Source: Permianibacter aggregans (GTDB lineage Bacteria > Pseudomonadota > Gammaproteobacteria > Enterobacterales > Permianibacteraceae). From it: a DNA stretch of 64,000 nt. Below, one piece after another: positions 54,469 to 63,061 of the stretch. The stretch spans positions 2,294,001-2,358,000 of the forward strand of contig NZ_CP037953.1 of assembly GCF_009756665.1 (NCBI RefSeq), given 5' to 3'. Under the pieces are notes generated by a model that did not search any database, had not been told where the DNA came from, and saw only the letters and a program-made list of their open reading frames with translations. Numbering within the stretch: the stretch's first letter is position 1; each line of letters begins with the position of its first letter. A program made the translations under genes and the position numbers.

Positions 54469-56643
54469 TTACCAAGTCAGATTCAGCGTGTAAGTACCGC
54501 TGCTGCCGGTGGCGCCGCTGTAGCGGACCACGCGGACATAGCGAGTGTAGGCACTGCTGCCGGTATTTTTGACCGAGACGGTATCAACTTGACCGGTGCC
54601 GTTCTCGCTCTTGCCGATCTGGGTGCCATTGGAGTTATAGACATACAGATCGTAGTCGGAGCTGGCGTTCGGGGTCAGCTTGGCGGTCAGGGTCGCGCCG
54701 GCTGGCAGCGTCAGTTTGTAGTAGTCGGTATCCGAGCTGGAGCCGATGGTGCCATTGACCGTGCTGCCGGAGCTGCTGATTAGCTGCGCGGTGCCAGTGG
54801 TGTTGTTCGATTCCACTTCCGCGACGTTACCGCCGCCACCACCACCACCGCCGGTGCTGTAGTTGCCGCTCAGGCTGACGCCGGAGAAGCTGCTATAGGC
54901 TTTGACCCGGACGTAGTACTGGCCGGCGCTGGGCGTCGCGAAGCTGCAGGTTTCGGCATTACCGCCTTTGTACGGACGGCAGTCATAGCTGCTGTCGGTC
55001 GGCGCTGAGCCGAATTTGACGTACAGATCGGCATCGCCGGTACCGCCGGAGATGGCGAAGTTCAGGTTGCTGGCGCCGCTTGGCACATCCATCGTGTAGA
55101 CGACGTCGCTGCCGGTGCTGGCCGACAAACCGGTGACTGGCACGCCATTGCTCAGCGTGTTGCCACCACCGCCACCGCCTTGGGCGGCCTGGACGGCAGC
55201 CAGCGCGTTGACGATACCGGTGCCGCAGCCGGAGCAGCTGGCCGGGAACGAACGGGTCGTGGTTTTCAGGATGCTTTCGATTTCATCCGGGGTCGCAGCC
55301 GGTTTTACCGCGGCGATCAGCGCGGCCACACCAGCGACGTGCGGAGCCGCCATCGAGGTGCCTTGCATGAAGATGTAGCTGTCGCTGCTCGGCCCAGTCG
55401 TGCCGCTGTTCCAGGTCGACAGGATGCCGTTGGCATCGTTGAAGCTGGACTGGGCACCGCCAGGGGCGGCGACGTCAACGCTGGTGCCGTAGTTCGAGTA
55501 GTACGAACGGCCGCCGCTGCGGTTGGTCGCGGCGACGTTGACTACACCGGCGCAGTTGCCCGGGTTGAAGTTGTTGGCGTTGCTGTTGTCGTTACCGGCG
55601 GCGATAACGACGACGGTGCCGCGCGAACGGGCGCTGTTGATGGCGTTTTGCGTCGTGGTATCACAAGCACCGGAACCACCCAGCGACATGTTGATCACTT
55701 TCGCCGGGTTGGCGTTGCTCGGCAGACCGGAAACGCTGCCACCAGAGGCCCAGATGATGCCGTCGGCGATATCGGAGGTGTAGCCACCGCATTTGCCGAG
55801 TACCCGCACCGGCACCACTTTCGCGCCGTAGGCGACGCCAGCGACACCGGAACCGTTATTGGTCACGGCGGCGACCGTACCAGCGACATGGGTACCGTGC
55901 CAGGAGGAATCCTGTGCCGAGTGGGTGCCACCGCATTCGTTGGCAGCAACGGCATCGCCCGGGTCGCGGGCATCGGAATCGCGGCCGTTACCATCGTTGG
56001 AGACGAAGGTATCGGAAATCATGTCGTAGCCGGGCAGGATGTTGGCGTTCAGATCGGCATGCGGACGGTAGCCAGTATCGAGCACCGCGACAACGGCGCC
56101 AGCGCCATTGGTGATATCCCAAGCACCCGGCACATTCAGGCCGCCGGTACTTTCAAAATAATGCCATTGCGAGCTGTACTGGCTGTCGTTCGGGGTCAGG
56201 AACGGCTTCATGATGCGATCTGGCTCGGCGTATTCAACATCCGGGTCCAGGGCAATTTGCCGGGCCATGGCCATCACTTCCGATTCCGGCAGGCGCTGAT
56301 CCAGTTTCAACACCTGGGCGCCGTTGTGCATTTTGCGCCAGAGTTTCATCGAGCGGCCGGTGTTGGCGCTGACCTGGTTCAATTTCGATGTCAGCAGATG
56401 GCCGGTTTTGCCAGTGGCTTGGGCGCCGTCTTTGTATTTGACGATCAAGCGGTCGGTACGCATGCCTTGTTGGACGCGATGGGCAGCCATGACGCTGTTT
56501 GCCTGCAACTCCATTGTGCGCTCATCAAGCGAACGCAGCGCCGGACGGCCATCAACACTGAAGGCAAAGGCGGTGGATTGCAGGGCCAGGGTAACTGCCA
56601 GCGCGGCCAGGGCAGGGCGCGTGGCTTTTTTCAGACTGTACAT
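54469..56643 (-). CDS. secreted S8 serine protease with two C-terminal PPC domains (protease 1)
   Basis: A 724-aa subtilisin-family enzyme. Signal peptide about 1-27 (LAALAVTLALQSTAFA), propeptide to about 155 (TDRLIVKYKDGAQATGKTG, inhibitor-like), then the catalytic domain with Asp189 (AVLDTGYR), His249 (HGTHVAG) and Ser430 (GTSMAAPH). Two different pre-peptidase C-terminal domains follow: residues ~495-605 (SGASNLNFAISGGTGDADLYV) and ~620-724 ([19 protein letters not shown]), separated by Gly-rich linkers. The catalytic region is about 93% identical to protease 2. A CRP-type module lies about 155 bp upstream. The SD (GGAG) is 13 bases from the ATG. Confidence 0.95.
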   Translation of the reverse strand: MYSLKKATRPALAALAVTLALQSTAFAFSVDGRPALRSLDERTMELQANSVMAAHRVQQGMRTDRLIVKYKDGAQATGKTGHLLTSKLNQVSANTGRSMKLWRKMHNGAQVLKLDQRLPESEVMAMARQIALDPDVEYAEPDRIMKPFLTPNDSQYSSQWHYFESTGGLNVPGAWDITNGAGAVVAVLDTGYRPHADLNANILPGYDMISDTFVSNDGNGRDSDARDPGDAVAANECGGTHSAQDSSWHGTHVAGTVAAVTNNGSGVAGVAYGAKVVPVRVLGKCGGYTSDIADGIIWASGGSVSGLPSNANPAKVINMSLGGSGACDTTTQNAINSARSRGTVVVIAAGNDNSNANNFNPGNCAGVVNVAATNRSGGRSYYSNYGTSVDVAAPGGAQSSFNDANGILSTWNSGTTGPSSDSYIFMQGTSMAAPHVAGVAALIAAVKPAATPDEIESILKTTTRSFPASCSGCGTGIVNALAAVQAAQGGGGGGNTLSNGVPVTGLSASTGSDVVYTMDVPSGASNLNFAISGGTGDADLYVKFGSAPTDSSYDCRPYKGGNAETCSFATPSAGQYYVRVKAYSSFSGVSLSGNYSTGGGGGGGGNVAEVESNNTTGTAQLISSSGSTVNGTIGSSSDTDYYKLTLPAGATLTAKLTPNASSDYDLYVYNSNGTQIGKSENGTGQVDTVSVKNTGSSAYTRYVRVVRYSGATGSSGTYTLNLTW

Positions 56644-56798
56644 ATGATTCTTATCTCTCCGTGACGAAGTCGGTCGGCCTCGTCTTGTTATGGTTTTTCG
56701 CCGGTCCCTACGACACTTCCGTTGATCTTGAGTGCTCCCTCGCGAGTGTCCCTCCGTACGGCGAGGGCCGAAAGTACTGGTCCAGCCTGGCTGAAAAA

Positions 56799-56839
56799 TG
56801 TGAACCAGTTCACATTGATACAGAACTCATACAAATCTG
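56799..56839 (-). promoter_or_regulatory. CRP/Vfr-type operator module upstream of protease 1
   Basis: Perfect TGTGA-N6-TCACA at 56799-56814, and, 14 bp further from the gene, ATACAAATCTG (CAGATTTGTAT on the coding strand) at 56829-56839. The same two elements at the same spacing precede proteases 2 and 3. Confidence 0.85.
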
Positions 56840-56906
56840 TTGGAGCAAATGTAATGGAGTGCTCACTTCCTTTGAGACCGCTTTACCAATTATATTTTTG
56901 GCAAAG

Positions 56907-56932
56907 AAAAACGGGCGTTGCCGCCCGTTTTT
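56907..56932. terminator. intrinsic terminator of protease 2
   Basis: A stem AAAAACGGGCG/CGCCCGTTTTT with a 4-nt loop, 40 bp after the stop of the second protease (minus strand). The A/T ends make it bidirectional. Confidence 0.9.
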
Positions 56933-56973
56933 CATGTGTCAATTGGCTTTACAACTGACGCTATCGCGCTGAA

Positions 56974-58785
56974 TTACCACGTGGTTTTCAGTGTGTACTT
57001 GCCGTTGGTGCTACCAGTACCGCCGCTGTAATAGACGACGCGGACATAACGGGTGAACGTCGAAGTACCGGTGTTGGTTACGGTGACCGCATCGACCTGG
57101 CCGGTGCCTTTCTCGCTGCGGCCAATCTCGGTGCCGTTCGAGTTGTAGACGATCAGGTCATAGTCGGAGCTGGCATTCGGCGTCAGTGTCGCAGTCAGCG
57201 TCTTGCCGGCCGGCAGGCTCAGCTTGAAGTAATCGGTATCCGAGCTGGAACCCATGTTGCCATTGACCGTGGTGCCCGAAGTGCTGATCTGATCAGCGGT
57301 GCTGGTGGTGTTGTTCGACTCCGATTCATTGATCGTCGTGCCGCCACCGCCAGTGCCTTGAGCGGCCTGCACGGCCGCCAGCGCATTGACGATACCGGTG
57401 CCGCAGCCCGAGCAGCTGGCCGGGAAGGTGCGGGTCGTGGTTTTCAGAATCGACTCGATTTCATCCGGCGTGGCGGTCGGTTTGACCTTGGCGATCAGCG
57501 CCGCGACACCAGCGACATGCGGGGCCGCCATCGAAGTACCTTGCATATAGATGTAACTGTCACTGCCCGGCGTGGTCGTGCCGCTGTTCCAGGTAGACAA
57601 TACGCCATTGGCATCGTTGAAGCTGGACTGGGCACCGCCAGGAGCAGCGACGTCAACGCTGGTGCCGTAGTTCGAGTAGTAGGCGCGACCACCGCTGCGA
57701 TTGGTCGCCGCAACGTTAATGACGCCGGCGCAGTTACCCGGGTTGAAGTTGTTGGCATTGGCATTGTCGTTACCGGCGGCGATGACGACGACGGTGCCGC
57801 GTGAACGGGCGCTATTGATGGCGTTTTGGGTGGTGGTATCACAAGCGCCGGAACCACCGAGTGACATGTTGATCACTTTCGCCGGGTTGGCGTTGGCCGG
57901 TACCCCGGAAACGGTGCCACCCGATGCCCAGATAATGCCGTCGGCGATATCGGAGGTATAACCGCCGCATTTACCGAGTACCCGCACCGGCACCACTTTC
58001 GCGCCGTAAGCGACACCGGCGACACCGCTGCCATTATTGGTGACCGCGGCGATGGTGCCGGCGACATGGGTACCGTGCCAGCTGGAGTCCTGGGCGGCGT
58101 GGGTGCCACCGCACTCGTTGGCCAGAATCCAGTCACCCGGATCGCGGGCATCGCTGTCACGACCATTGCCGTCATTACCGACAAAGGAATCGGAAATCAT
58201 GTCGTAGCCGGCCAGCAGATTGGCGTTCAAATCGGCATGTGGGCGATAGCCGGTATCGAGCACGGCAACGACAACGCCGGCACCATTGGTGATATCCCAG
58301 GCGGCCGGGGCGTTCAAGCCTCCGGTTGACTCAAAATAATGCCATTGCGAGCTGTATTGGCTGTCGTTCGGGGTCAGGAACGGCTTCATGATGCGGTCCG
58401 GCTCGGCGTACTCGACATCCGGGTCCAGCGCCAATTGCGCGGCCAGCTTGGCTGCTTCGCGCTCGCTGATGCGGGCATTCATTTTCAGCACTTGGGCGCC
58501 GTTGTGCATTTTGCGCCACAGCTTCATCGGTTGGCCGGCATAGCTGCTGGCTTGGCTCAGCTTGGTGGTCAGGATATGGCCGGTTTTGCCGACGGCCTGG
58601 CTGCCATCTTTGTATTTGACGATGATGCGGTCAGTCATGCCACCTTGTTTGGCGACCAAGGCTGGACGGTCGAAACCTGGTTCCAGATCACGCATCGGAA
58701 TGCGGTCGGCGAGGGCGGAAGAGCAGGCACAGGCAACGGCCACGGCTACAAGCGCGGGCTTGCAGCCACGTTGAATGGATTTCAT
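56974..58785 (-). CDS. secreted S8 serine protease with one PPC domain (protease 2)
   Basis: A 603-aa paralogue of protease 1. Signal peptide about 1-26 (ALVAVAVACACSSALA), propeptide (TDRIIVKYKDGSQAVGKTG), catalytic Asp177, His237 and Ser418, then a single PPC domain (about 500-603; DTDYFKLSLPAGKTLTATL). Compared with protease 1 over about 343 residues I count 25 differences; the extra PPC domain of protease 1 is missing. The ATG at 58785 starts the signal peptide; a longer frame to 58902 is unlikely. SD GGAG is 11 bases away. Confidence 0.95.
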   Translation of the reverse strand: MKSIQRGCKPALVAVAVACACSSALADRIPMRDLEPGFDRPALVAKQGGMTDRIIVKYKDGSQAVGKTGHILTTKLSQASSYAGQPMKLWRKMHNGAQVLKMNARISEREAAKLAAQLALDPDVEYAEPDRIMKPFLTPNDSQYSSQWHYFESTGGLNAPAAWDITNGAGVVVAVLDTGYRPHADLNANLLAGYDMISDSFVGNDGNGRDSDARDPGDWILANECGGTHAAQDSSWHGTHVAGTIAAVTNNGSGVAGVAYGAKVVPVRVLGKCGGYTSDIADGIIWASGGTVSGVPANANPAKVINMSLGGSGACDTTTQNAINSARSRGTVVVIAAGNDNANANNFNPGNCAGVINVAATNRSGGRAYYSNYGTSVDVAAPGGAQSSFNDANGVLSTWNSGTTTPGSDSYIYMQGTSMAAPHVAGVAALIAKVKPTATPDEIESILKTTTRTFPASCSGCGTGIVNALAAVQAAQGTGGGGTTINESESNNTTSTADQISTSGTTVNGNMGSSSDTDYFKLSLPAGKTLTATLTPNASSDYDLIVYNSNGTEIGRSEKGTGQVDAVTVTNTGTSTFTRYVRVVYYSGGTGSTNGKYTLKTTW

Positions 58786-59205
58786 AAAAGGAGTGTCTCC
58801 GTAGGAACCGGACGGTTCCGAATAAGGCTTTTGATAATTGTTCTTGCGCCCGTTCTGCCGCTTTTGCCGCTTATCCTGCGGGTATTCCAGCAGTCCCTCC
58901 ACGGTGCCGGCGCGAGTCGGAAATTACGCCCGCGCTCAGATCGAAAAATGTGAACTGCGTCACACAGCTACCAAACCTATACAAATCTGTTATTGCTGAC
59001 GATAGCGTCGGTATTTGCTGAAAATGATCGAAAAAATGCCTGCAAAAGGCCATTCGAGCGGCACTGACGGTCAGCCACGGGCGACCAGAAATGAGAGAAG
59101 TGAATTGTGACGCAGTTAGCGCTTTAGTACTAAGATGCATAAAAATCTGAGGCCACTCATAAGTATTGGTGTTGGCCATGTGATCTAAATTTTGTCGAGG
59201 TCTTT
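58786..59205. other. divergent regulatory region between protease 2 and the EAL gene
   Basis: This 420-bp stretch holds the protease 2 leader, including a perfect GGAACCG/CGGTTCC hairpin (58804-58819), and the CRP-type module at 58949-58989. It also holds the 5' region of the EAL gene. No gene is seen. Confidence 0.65.
58949..58989 (-). promoter_or_regulatory. CRP/Vfr-type operator module upstream of protease 2
   Basis: Perfect TGTGA-N6-TCACA at 58949-58964 and ATACAAATCTG at 58979-58989 with the same 14-bp gap as at the other two proteases. It lies between divergent protease 2 and the EAL gene and could act on both. Confidence 0.85.
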
Positions 59206-60843
59206 GTGCTGCCCGACGTCGTTTTTCTGCTGGCCACGGTCGCTTTGCCGCTGGTATCGACCAACACCGTCGCTTTTCCACTGTCATTCTGGGCGCTTGG
59301 CTACGTGCTGTTCGCGCTGCTGGTCGTGCATCTTTGTCAGCGGCTGGTCGAACATGCCGGCATTGCCGTTGACCATAAAGAGCGTTTTGCGACCTTCGCC
59401 AATACCTCGCTTGCCATCGGCAGCCTGGTTTGGGCGCTCGATGTCGCCGGTTTTTTCATGTACCCGGCATTTGCCGCGCTTGATATTCATTCCGGACCAC
59501 TGCTGGTGGCCTGGCTGCTGATGGTGTTGTCGGCGCGATTTACCGTCCCGTCGCTGATCAGCACGCGTCGGCCATTGATGGTGGTCGGTGCCGCCTGTGG
59601 CCTGGCGGTCGGCATGTTCTGTGCGCATCTGTTTGTGCTGCAGGCGTTCGGCCAATGGCACCAGCAAATCGACTGGCCGTTTACCCTGGCGGCGATGAGC
59701 TTGGCCAGCATCATTGCGGTGTCCATGGCGTTACGCCATCGCTCGGCGCGGCTGCGGGCGATGAACGCCTCATTCGAGCCCTTGGGTTGGGCCGAAAAAG
59801 CCATGGTCGCGACTGCCATTTTGCCTTTGCATTGGTTGTTGATGCAGTCATTGCCGATAGCGATTGGTGGCCCACACGGTTTCGACAACAGCTTCATGCC
59901 TTATGTGCTGGCGGTGTTCATCGTGTTGCAGATGGTCTATTTCAGCCGTGCGATGCAAGTCGAACAGGCCCGTCAGGAGTTGTTGAATCGGGCGCTGCTG
60001 ATGGTGCGCAGCATGCCGGGTTCGCCCGCGCAATTGATGGAGCAGCAGCTGGCGCTGATTGCCGAGCGTTTGCCGCGACTGATGGCGCCGGCTTCCTTGC
60101 ATTTGCATTACCAGCCGATTGTCGACCAATCGGGTAGCGCCCCATCGGTAAGGTTGGAGGCGCTGCTGCGGGTGCGCGACCCGGAGCTTGGGCCGTTGCC
60201 GCCAGACCTGGTGTTGCTGGCTTGCGAGCGCAAAGGGCTGACCGAGCACGTCGATCGTCAGATTCTGCGTCGGGCGCTGGAAGAATCGTCACTCTGGGTC
60301 AGCCGTTCGTTAGGTTGCGCCGGTGTTTCGGTCAACATCACCCCGGATACGTTGCTGGCCGAGGATTTTTTGGCTTGGCTGCGCCGGCAACTACGCGAGC
60401 TGCAGATCGAACCGGGTTGGCTGCAACTGGAGTTGACCGAACATGCGCTGATGGCCAAATCCGAGCGGCTGACCGAAACACTGAGCACGCTGAAAATGAT
60501 CGGCGTCAGTGTTGTCATGGACGATTTTGGCACCGGCTTTTCATCGCTCGGAGCGTTGATCGACTTGCCGATTGACGGCGTCAAATGCGACCGTCGATTT
60601 GTCCAGGATTTACTGCAGGACAGCAAGCGTCAGGGCGTGTTGGCACATCTGTGTGCGATTGCCAAAACCCTGCAGATCCACTTCACCGTCGAAGGTGTTG
60701 AACTACCGGAAACCCTGCGTTTGCTGCAGCAAATGGGCGCCGATTCGATTCAGGGCTATTGGTACGCGAAACCGATGCCGGCAGCGCGGGTGCCGGTGTG
60801 GCTCTGTGAGTTCTACGACTGCTACAAACCTCGTGCCGCCTGA
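59206..60843 (+). CDS. membrane-bound EAL-domain c-di-GMP phosphodiesterase
   Basis: A 545-aa protein. The first ~245 residues carry about seven membrane helices in the style of a MHYT-type sensor (GSLVWALDVAGFFMYP), and a short coiled coil leads to an EAL domain from about residue 290. Catalytic residues are kept: Glu318 in RLEALLRV, Asn in SVNITP, Glu in LELTEHAL, the Asp pair in VVMDDFGTGFSSLG, Lys in GVKCDRRFV, Glu in VEGVELPE and Gln in SIQGYWYAKP. It should linearise c-di-GMP. The start is GTG, with GAGG 5 bp upstream. It is divergent from protease 2 and ends at a terminator shared with protease 3. Confidence 0.9.
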   Translation: MLPDVVFLLATVALPLVSTNTVAFPLSFWALGYVLFALLVVHLCQRLVEHAGIAVDHKERFATFANTSLAIGSLVWALDVAGFFMYPAFAALDIHSGPLLVAWLLMVLSARFTVPSLISTRRPLMVVGAACGLAVGMFCAHLFVLQAFGQWHQQIDWPFTLAAMSLASIIAVSMALRHRSARLRAMNASFEPLGWAEKAMVATAILPLHWLLMQSLPIAIGGPHGFDNSFMPYVLAVFIVLQMVYFSRAMQVEQARQELLNRALLMVRSMPGSPAQLMEQQLALIAERLPRLMAPASLHLHYQPIVDQSGSAPSVRLEALLRVRDPELGPLPPDLVLLACERKGLTEHVDRQILRRALEESSLWVSRSLGCAGVSVNITPDTLLAEDFLAWLRRQLRELQIEPGWLQLELTEHALMAKSERLTETLSTLKMIGVSVVMDDFGTGFSSLGALIDLPIDGVKCDRRFVQDLLQDSKRQGVLAHLCAIAKTLQIHFTVEGVELPETLRLLQQMGADSIQGYWYAKPMPAARVPVWLCEFYDCYKPRAA

Positions 60844-60860
60844 AGCGCTTTTCCGGCAAA

Positions 60861-60890
60861 CAGAAAGGCCAGCATTGCTGGCCTTTCTGT
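60861..60890. terminator. bidirectional terminator between EAL gene and protease 3
   Basis: A long inverted repeat CAGAAAGGCCAGCA/TGCTGGCCTTTCTG with a very short loop, between the convergent EAL gene and protease 3. Confidence 0.85.
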
Positions 60891-60902
60891 TGTCGACTGG
60901 GT

Positions 60903-62498
60903 TTACCAGGTCGCGCGCACCGTGTAGGTGCCGTTGCTGCTGCCGGTACCGCCGCTGTAGTACTTGACGCGGATGTAACGGGTAAACGCCGACGAGCCGG
61001 TGTTGGTCACGGTAACCGTGTCCACCTGGCCGGTGCCGCGTTCGCTGCGACCGATCAACGAGCCATTCGAGTTATAGACATACAAGTCATAGTCGGAGCT
61101 CGAGTTCGGGGTCAGCGTTACGCTCAGGGTGCCACCAGCCGGCAACGTCAGTTTGTAATAGTCGTTGTCGGAACTGGAGCCCATATTGCCGCTCATCGTC
61201 ACGCCGTCGCTAATCGGGTTAGCGGCCGAGGTGCTGTTGTTCGGCTCGGTTTCCGAAGAGCCAGACGGCGGTGGCGGCGGAGGCGGTGGTGGTGGCGGAG
61301 TGGTGCCGCCATTCAGGAACGTCGTGTTCAGCAGCTTGTTGACGCCGGAAGGAATACCGGAAATCTTGTTGCTGCTGGCGTTGTTAACCAGAGCGCTGGT
61401 GGTCGAGCTGGCGCTGGCATTCGGGTTCTGTGCCAGATACAGCGCGGCGGCGCCGGCGACGTGTGGCGATGCCATCGAGGTACCGGACAGCGTTGCTGTG
61501 GCGGTGTTCGAGGAAATGCCGGCCGACAGAATGCTCGAACCCGGGGCATAGATATCAACGCAAGAGCCGTAGTTCGAGAAGCTGGAACGGGCATCGGAGC
61601 TGGTCGTCGAACCAACGGTGATGGCGCTTGGCGCACGTGCTGGCGAGTAGTTGCAGGCGTTGCTGTTGTCGTTGCCGGCAGCGACGACGACGGTGATACC
61701 GGCATTGGTCATGCGCGCTACGGCATCGTCAGTGGCTTGCGACGCACCGCCACCCAAGCTCATGTTGGCGACAGCCGGTTTGATCGCATTGGCGGCGACC
61801 CAGTCCATACCGGCGATAACACCAGAGTTGGAACCGGAACCGTTACAGCCCAGCACTCGCACGGCATGCAGGGTGACGTTTTTGGCGACACCGTAGGTGG
61901 TGCCACCTACGGTGCCGGCGACGTGGGTGCCGTGGCCTTGGCAGTCATTGGTGCCATTGCCGTCACCGATGGCGTCGTAGCCATTGCCCATGCGGCCGGA
62001 AAACTCGTTATGGGAAGCGCGGATGCCTGTGTCAACGATGTAAGCGTGAACACCGCTGCTGCCTGGGTAGGTGTAAGTGCCGGACAGCGGCAGGTTGGTC
62101 TGGTCAATGCGATCCAGACCCCAAGTCGGGTTGTTCTGGGTGGCAATGATGCTCATGACCTGGTCGGCTTCGACGTACTCGACATCCGGGTCATTGGCCA
62201 GGCGTTGGGCCGCCGCCAGATCCATGACCATGACGGCGCCTTTGAACACGTGATTAATCGTGTGTTCAACGCGAGCACCGTAACGGCGGTTCATGTCCAT
62301 CGCCATCGTCGAGGCATTGGCCAGCAGGCCGGCGGCCTGAATGCGGTCCTCGCGGAACTTGACGATGTACTGACCTGGGATCACATTTTTCGCGGACGCA
62401 CCGCGAATTTCCGCTGCGTGCAGGGGCAAGCTGGCACAGGCAGCAGTGATTGAGAGCGCGAGCAAGGCCGGCGCCACGCCATGTTTTGACGTTTTCAT
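60903..62498 (-). CDS. secreted S8 protease, proteinase-K-like, with PPC domain (protease 3)
   Basis: A 531-aa subtilase. Signal peptide about 1-29 ([20 protein letters not shown]), I9-type propeptide ([19 protein letters not shown]), catalytic Asp156 ([13 protein letters not shown]), His189 (HGTHVAG) and Ser341 (SGTSMASPH), then a poly-proline linker near residue 405-420 and one PPC domain ([19 protein letters not shown]). The catalytic part is of the aqualysin/proteinase K branch, different from proteases 1 and 2, but the PPC domain and the upstream module are shared. SD GGAG is 13 bases from the ATG. Confidence 0.95.
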   Translation of the reverse strand: MKTSKHGVAPALLALSITAACASLPLHAAEIRGASAKNVIPGQYIVKFREDRIQAAGLLANASTMAMDMNRRYGARVEHTINHVFKGAVMVMDLAAAQRLANDPDVEYVEADQVMSIIATQNNPTWGLDRIDQTNLPLSGTYTYPGSSGVHAYIVDTGIRASHNEFSGRMGNGYDAIGDGNGTNDCQGHGTHVAGTVGGTTYGVAKNVTLHAVRVLGCNGSGSNSGVIAGMDWVAANAIKPAVANMSLGGGASQATDDAVARMTNAGITVVVAAGNDNSNACNYSPARAPSAITVGSTTSSDARSSFSNYGSCVDIYAPGSSILSAGISSNTATATLSGTSMASPHVAGAAALYLAQNPNASASSTTSALVNNASSNKISGIPSGVNKLLNTTFLNGGTTPPPPPPPPPPPSGSSETEPNNSTSAANPISDGVTMSGNMGSSSDNDYYKLTLPAGGTLSVTLTPNSSSDYDLYVYNSNGSLIGRSERGTGQVDTVTVTNTGSSAFTRYIRVKYYSGGTGSSNGTYTVRATW

Positions 62499-62743
62499 AT
62501 AGTTTGGAACTCTCCGTAAAGATTATTTTTTTGTTTTTGATCTTGCGGGCTTCGCTCGCCAGAAACGCGAGTTGCCGGAATAGCGCGTGTGAAAACGCGA
62601 GAAACGGCGGAGGTCCGCAGCGCTGGCAAGCGCCAATCAAGAACAGACTCGCCTCCAACCGTCTGACTACCGGGTCGACAACCGAACTGGCCAGGGTTCC
62701 TCCGTGGGGCTCGCGGACAATATTCCTGCCGGAAATAACAAAA

Positions 62744-62784
62744 TGTGAACTACGTCACATTGATACAGAACTCATACAAATCTG
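62744..62784 (-). promoter_or_regulatory. CRP/Vfr-type operator module upstream of protease 3
   Basis: Perfect TGTGA-N6-TCACA at 62744-62759 and ATACAAATCTG at 62774-62784, with the same 14-bp gap as upstream of proteases 1 and 2. Between the two elements this copy also matches the protease 1 copy in TTGATACAGAACTC. Confidence 0.85.
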
Positions 62785-62947
62785 AAATTTGCCTGCAATA
62801 TCAGCGCTTTATCCGAGATGTATGGTCGGACCAAGCTGGTGCAAAGCAGCATTTTCTGGTGCATATCAGCCGCCGGGTTGTCGGTGTGCAAGCTTTCGGC
62901 GCGGCAAAAAAATCTGAAAAAAACTGCTTAAAAACTGGCCACAAGCT

Positions 62948-62977
62948 TTGCCCTGAAGGGGGCGTTTCGGTGACAAT
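62948..62977 (+). promoter_or_regulatory. candidate promoter of transketolase
   Basis: TTGCCC and GACAAT are separated by 18 bp, about 85 bp before the tkt ATG. It is a weak match by eye. Confidence 0.3.
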
Positions 62978-63061
62978 ACGCGCCCTTGATTTTGGCCCCC
63001 TCCAGATCCCCCCTGATGGTCGGGTGCTGTCTGCCTTCCCTCATCGCTATTTGGAGTCTGC

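Larger units (their letters stand above)
56644..56973. other. intergenic region between proteases 1 and 2
   Basis: Within 330 bp it holds the leader and CRP-type module of protease 1 (56799-56839) and the terminator of protease 2 (56907-56932). An open frame on the plus strand (56661-56972) has no coding character. Confidence 0.7.
62499..63061. other. divergent intergenic region between protease 3 and tkt
   Basis: 563 bp with the protease 3 leader (about 245 nt from the CRP-type site to the ATG), the CRP-type module (62744-62784) and the 5' region of transketolase with a candidate promoter (62948-62977). An open frame running across 62745-63293 has no coding character. Confidence 0.65.

Noticed and set aside
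55180-56664. A 494-codon plus-strand frame opposite protease 1, and a similar one (61461-62453) opposite protease 3
   Set aside because: They are rich in Gly, Ala, Val and Asp in a pattern explained by the complement of the protease codons.
56644-56815. Cyclic-di-GMP riboswitch (GEMM type) in the protease leaders
   Set aside because: I looked for the GCAAACC and GGGACGCAAAGCC core and did not find it in any of the three leaders.
56661-56972. A 103-codon plus-strand frame across the CRP-type module, and the similar one at 62745-63293
   Set aside because: They run through promoter, terminator or tkt sequence and have no ribosome site or family character. Their shared HIDTELIQI/TLIQNSYKS-type text is only the shared promoter module translated.
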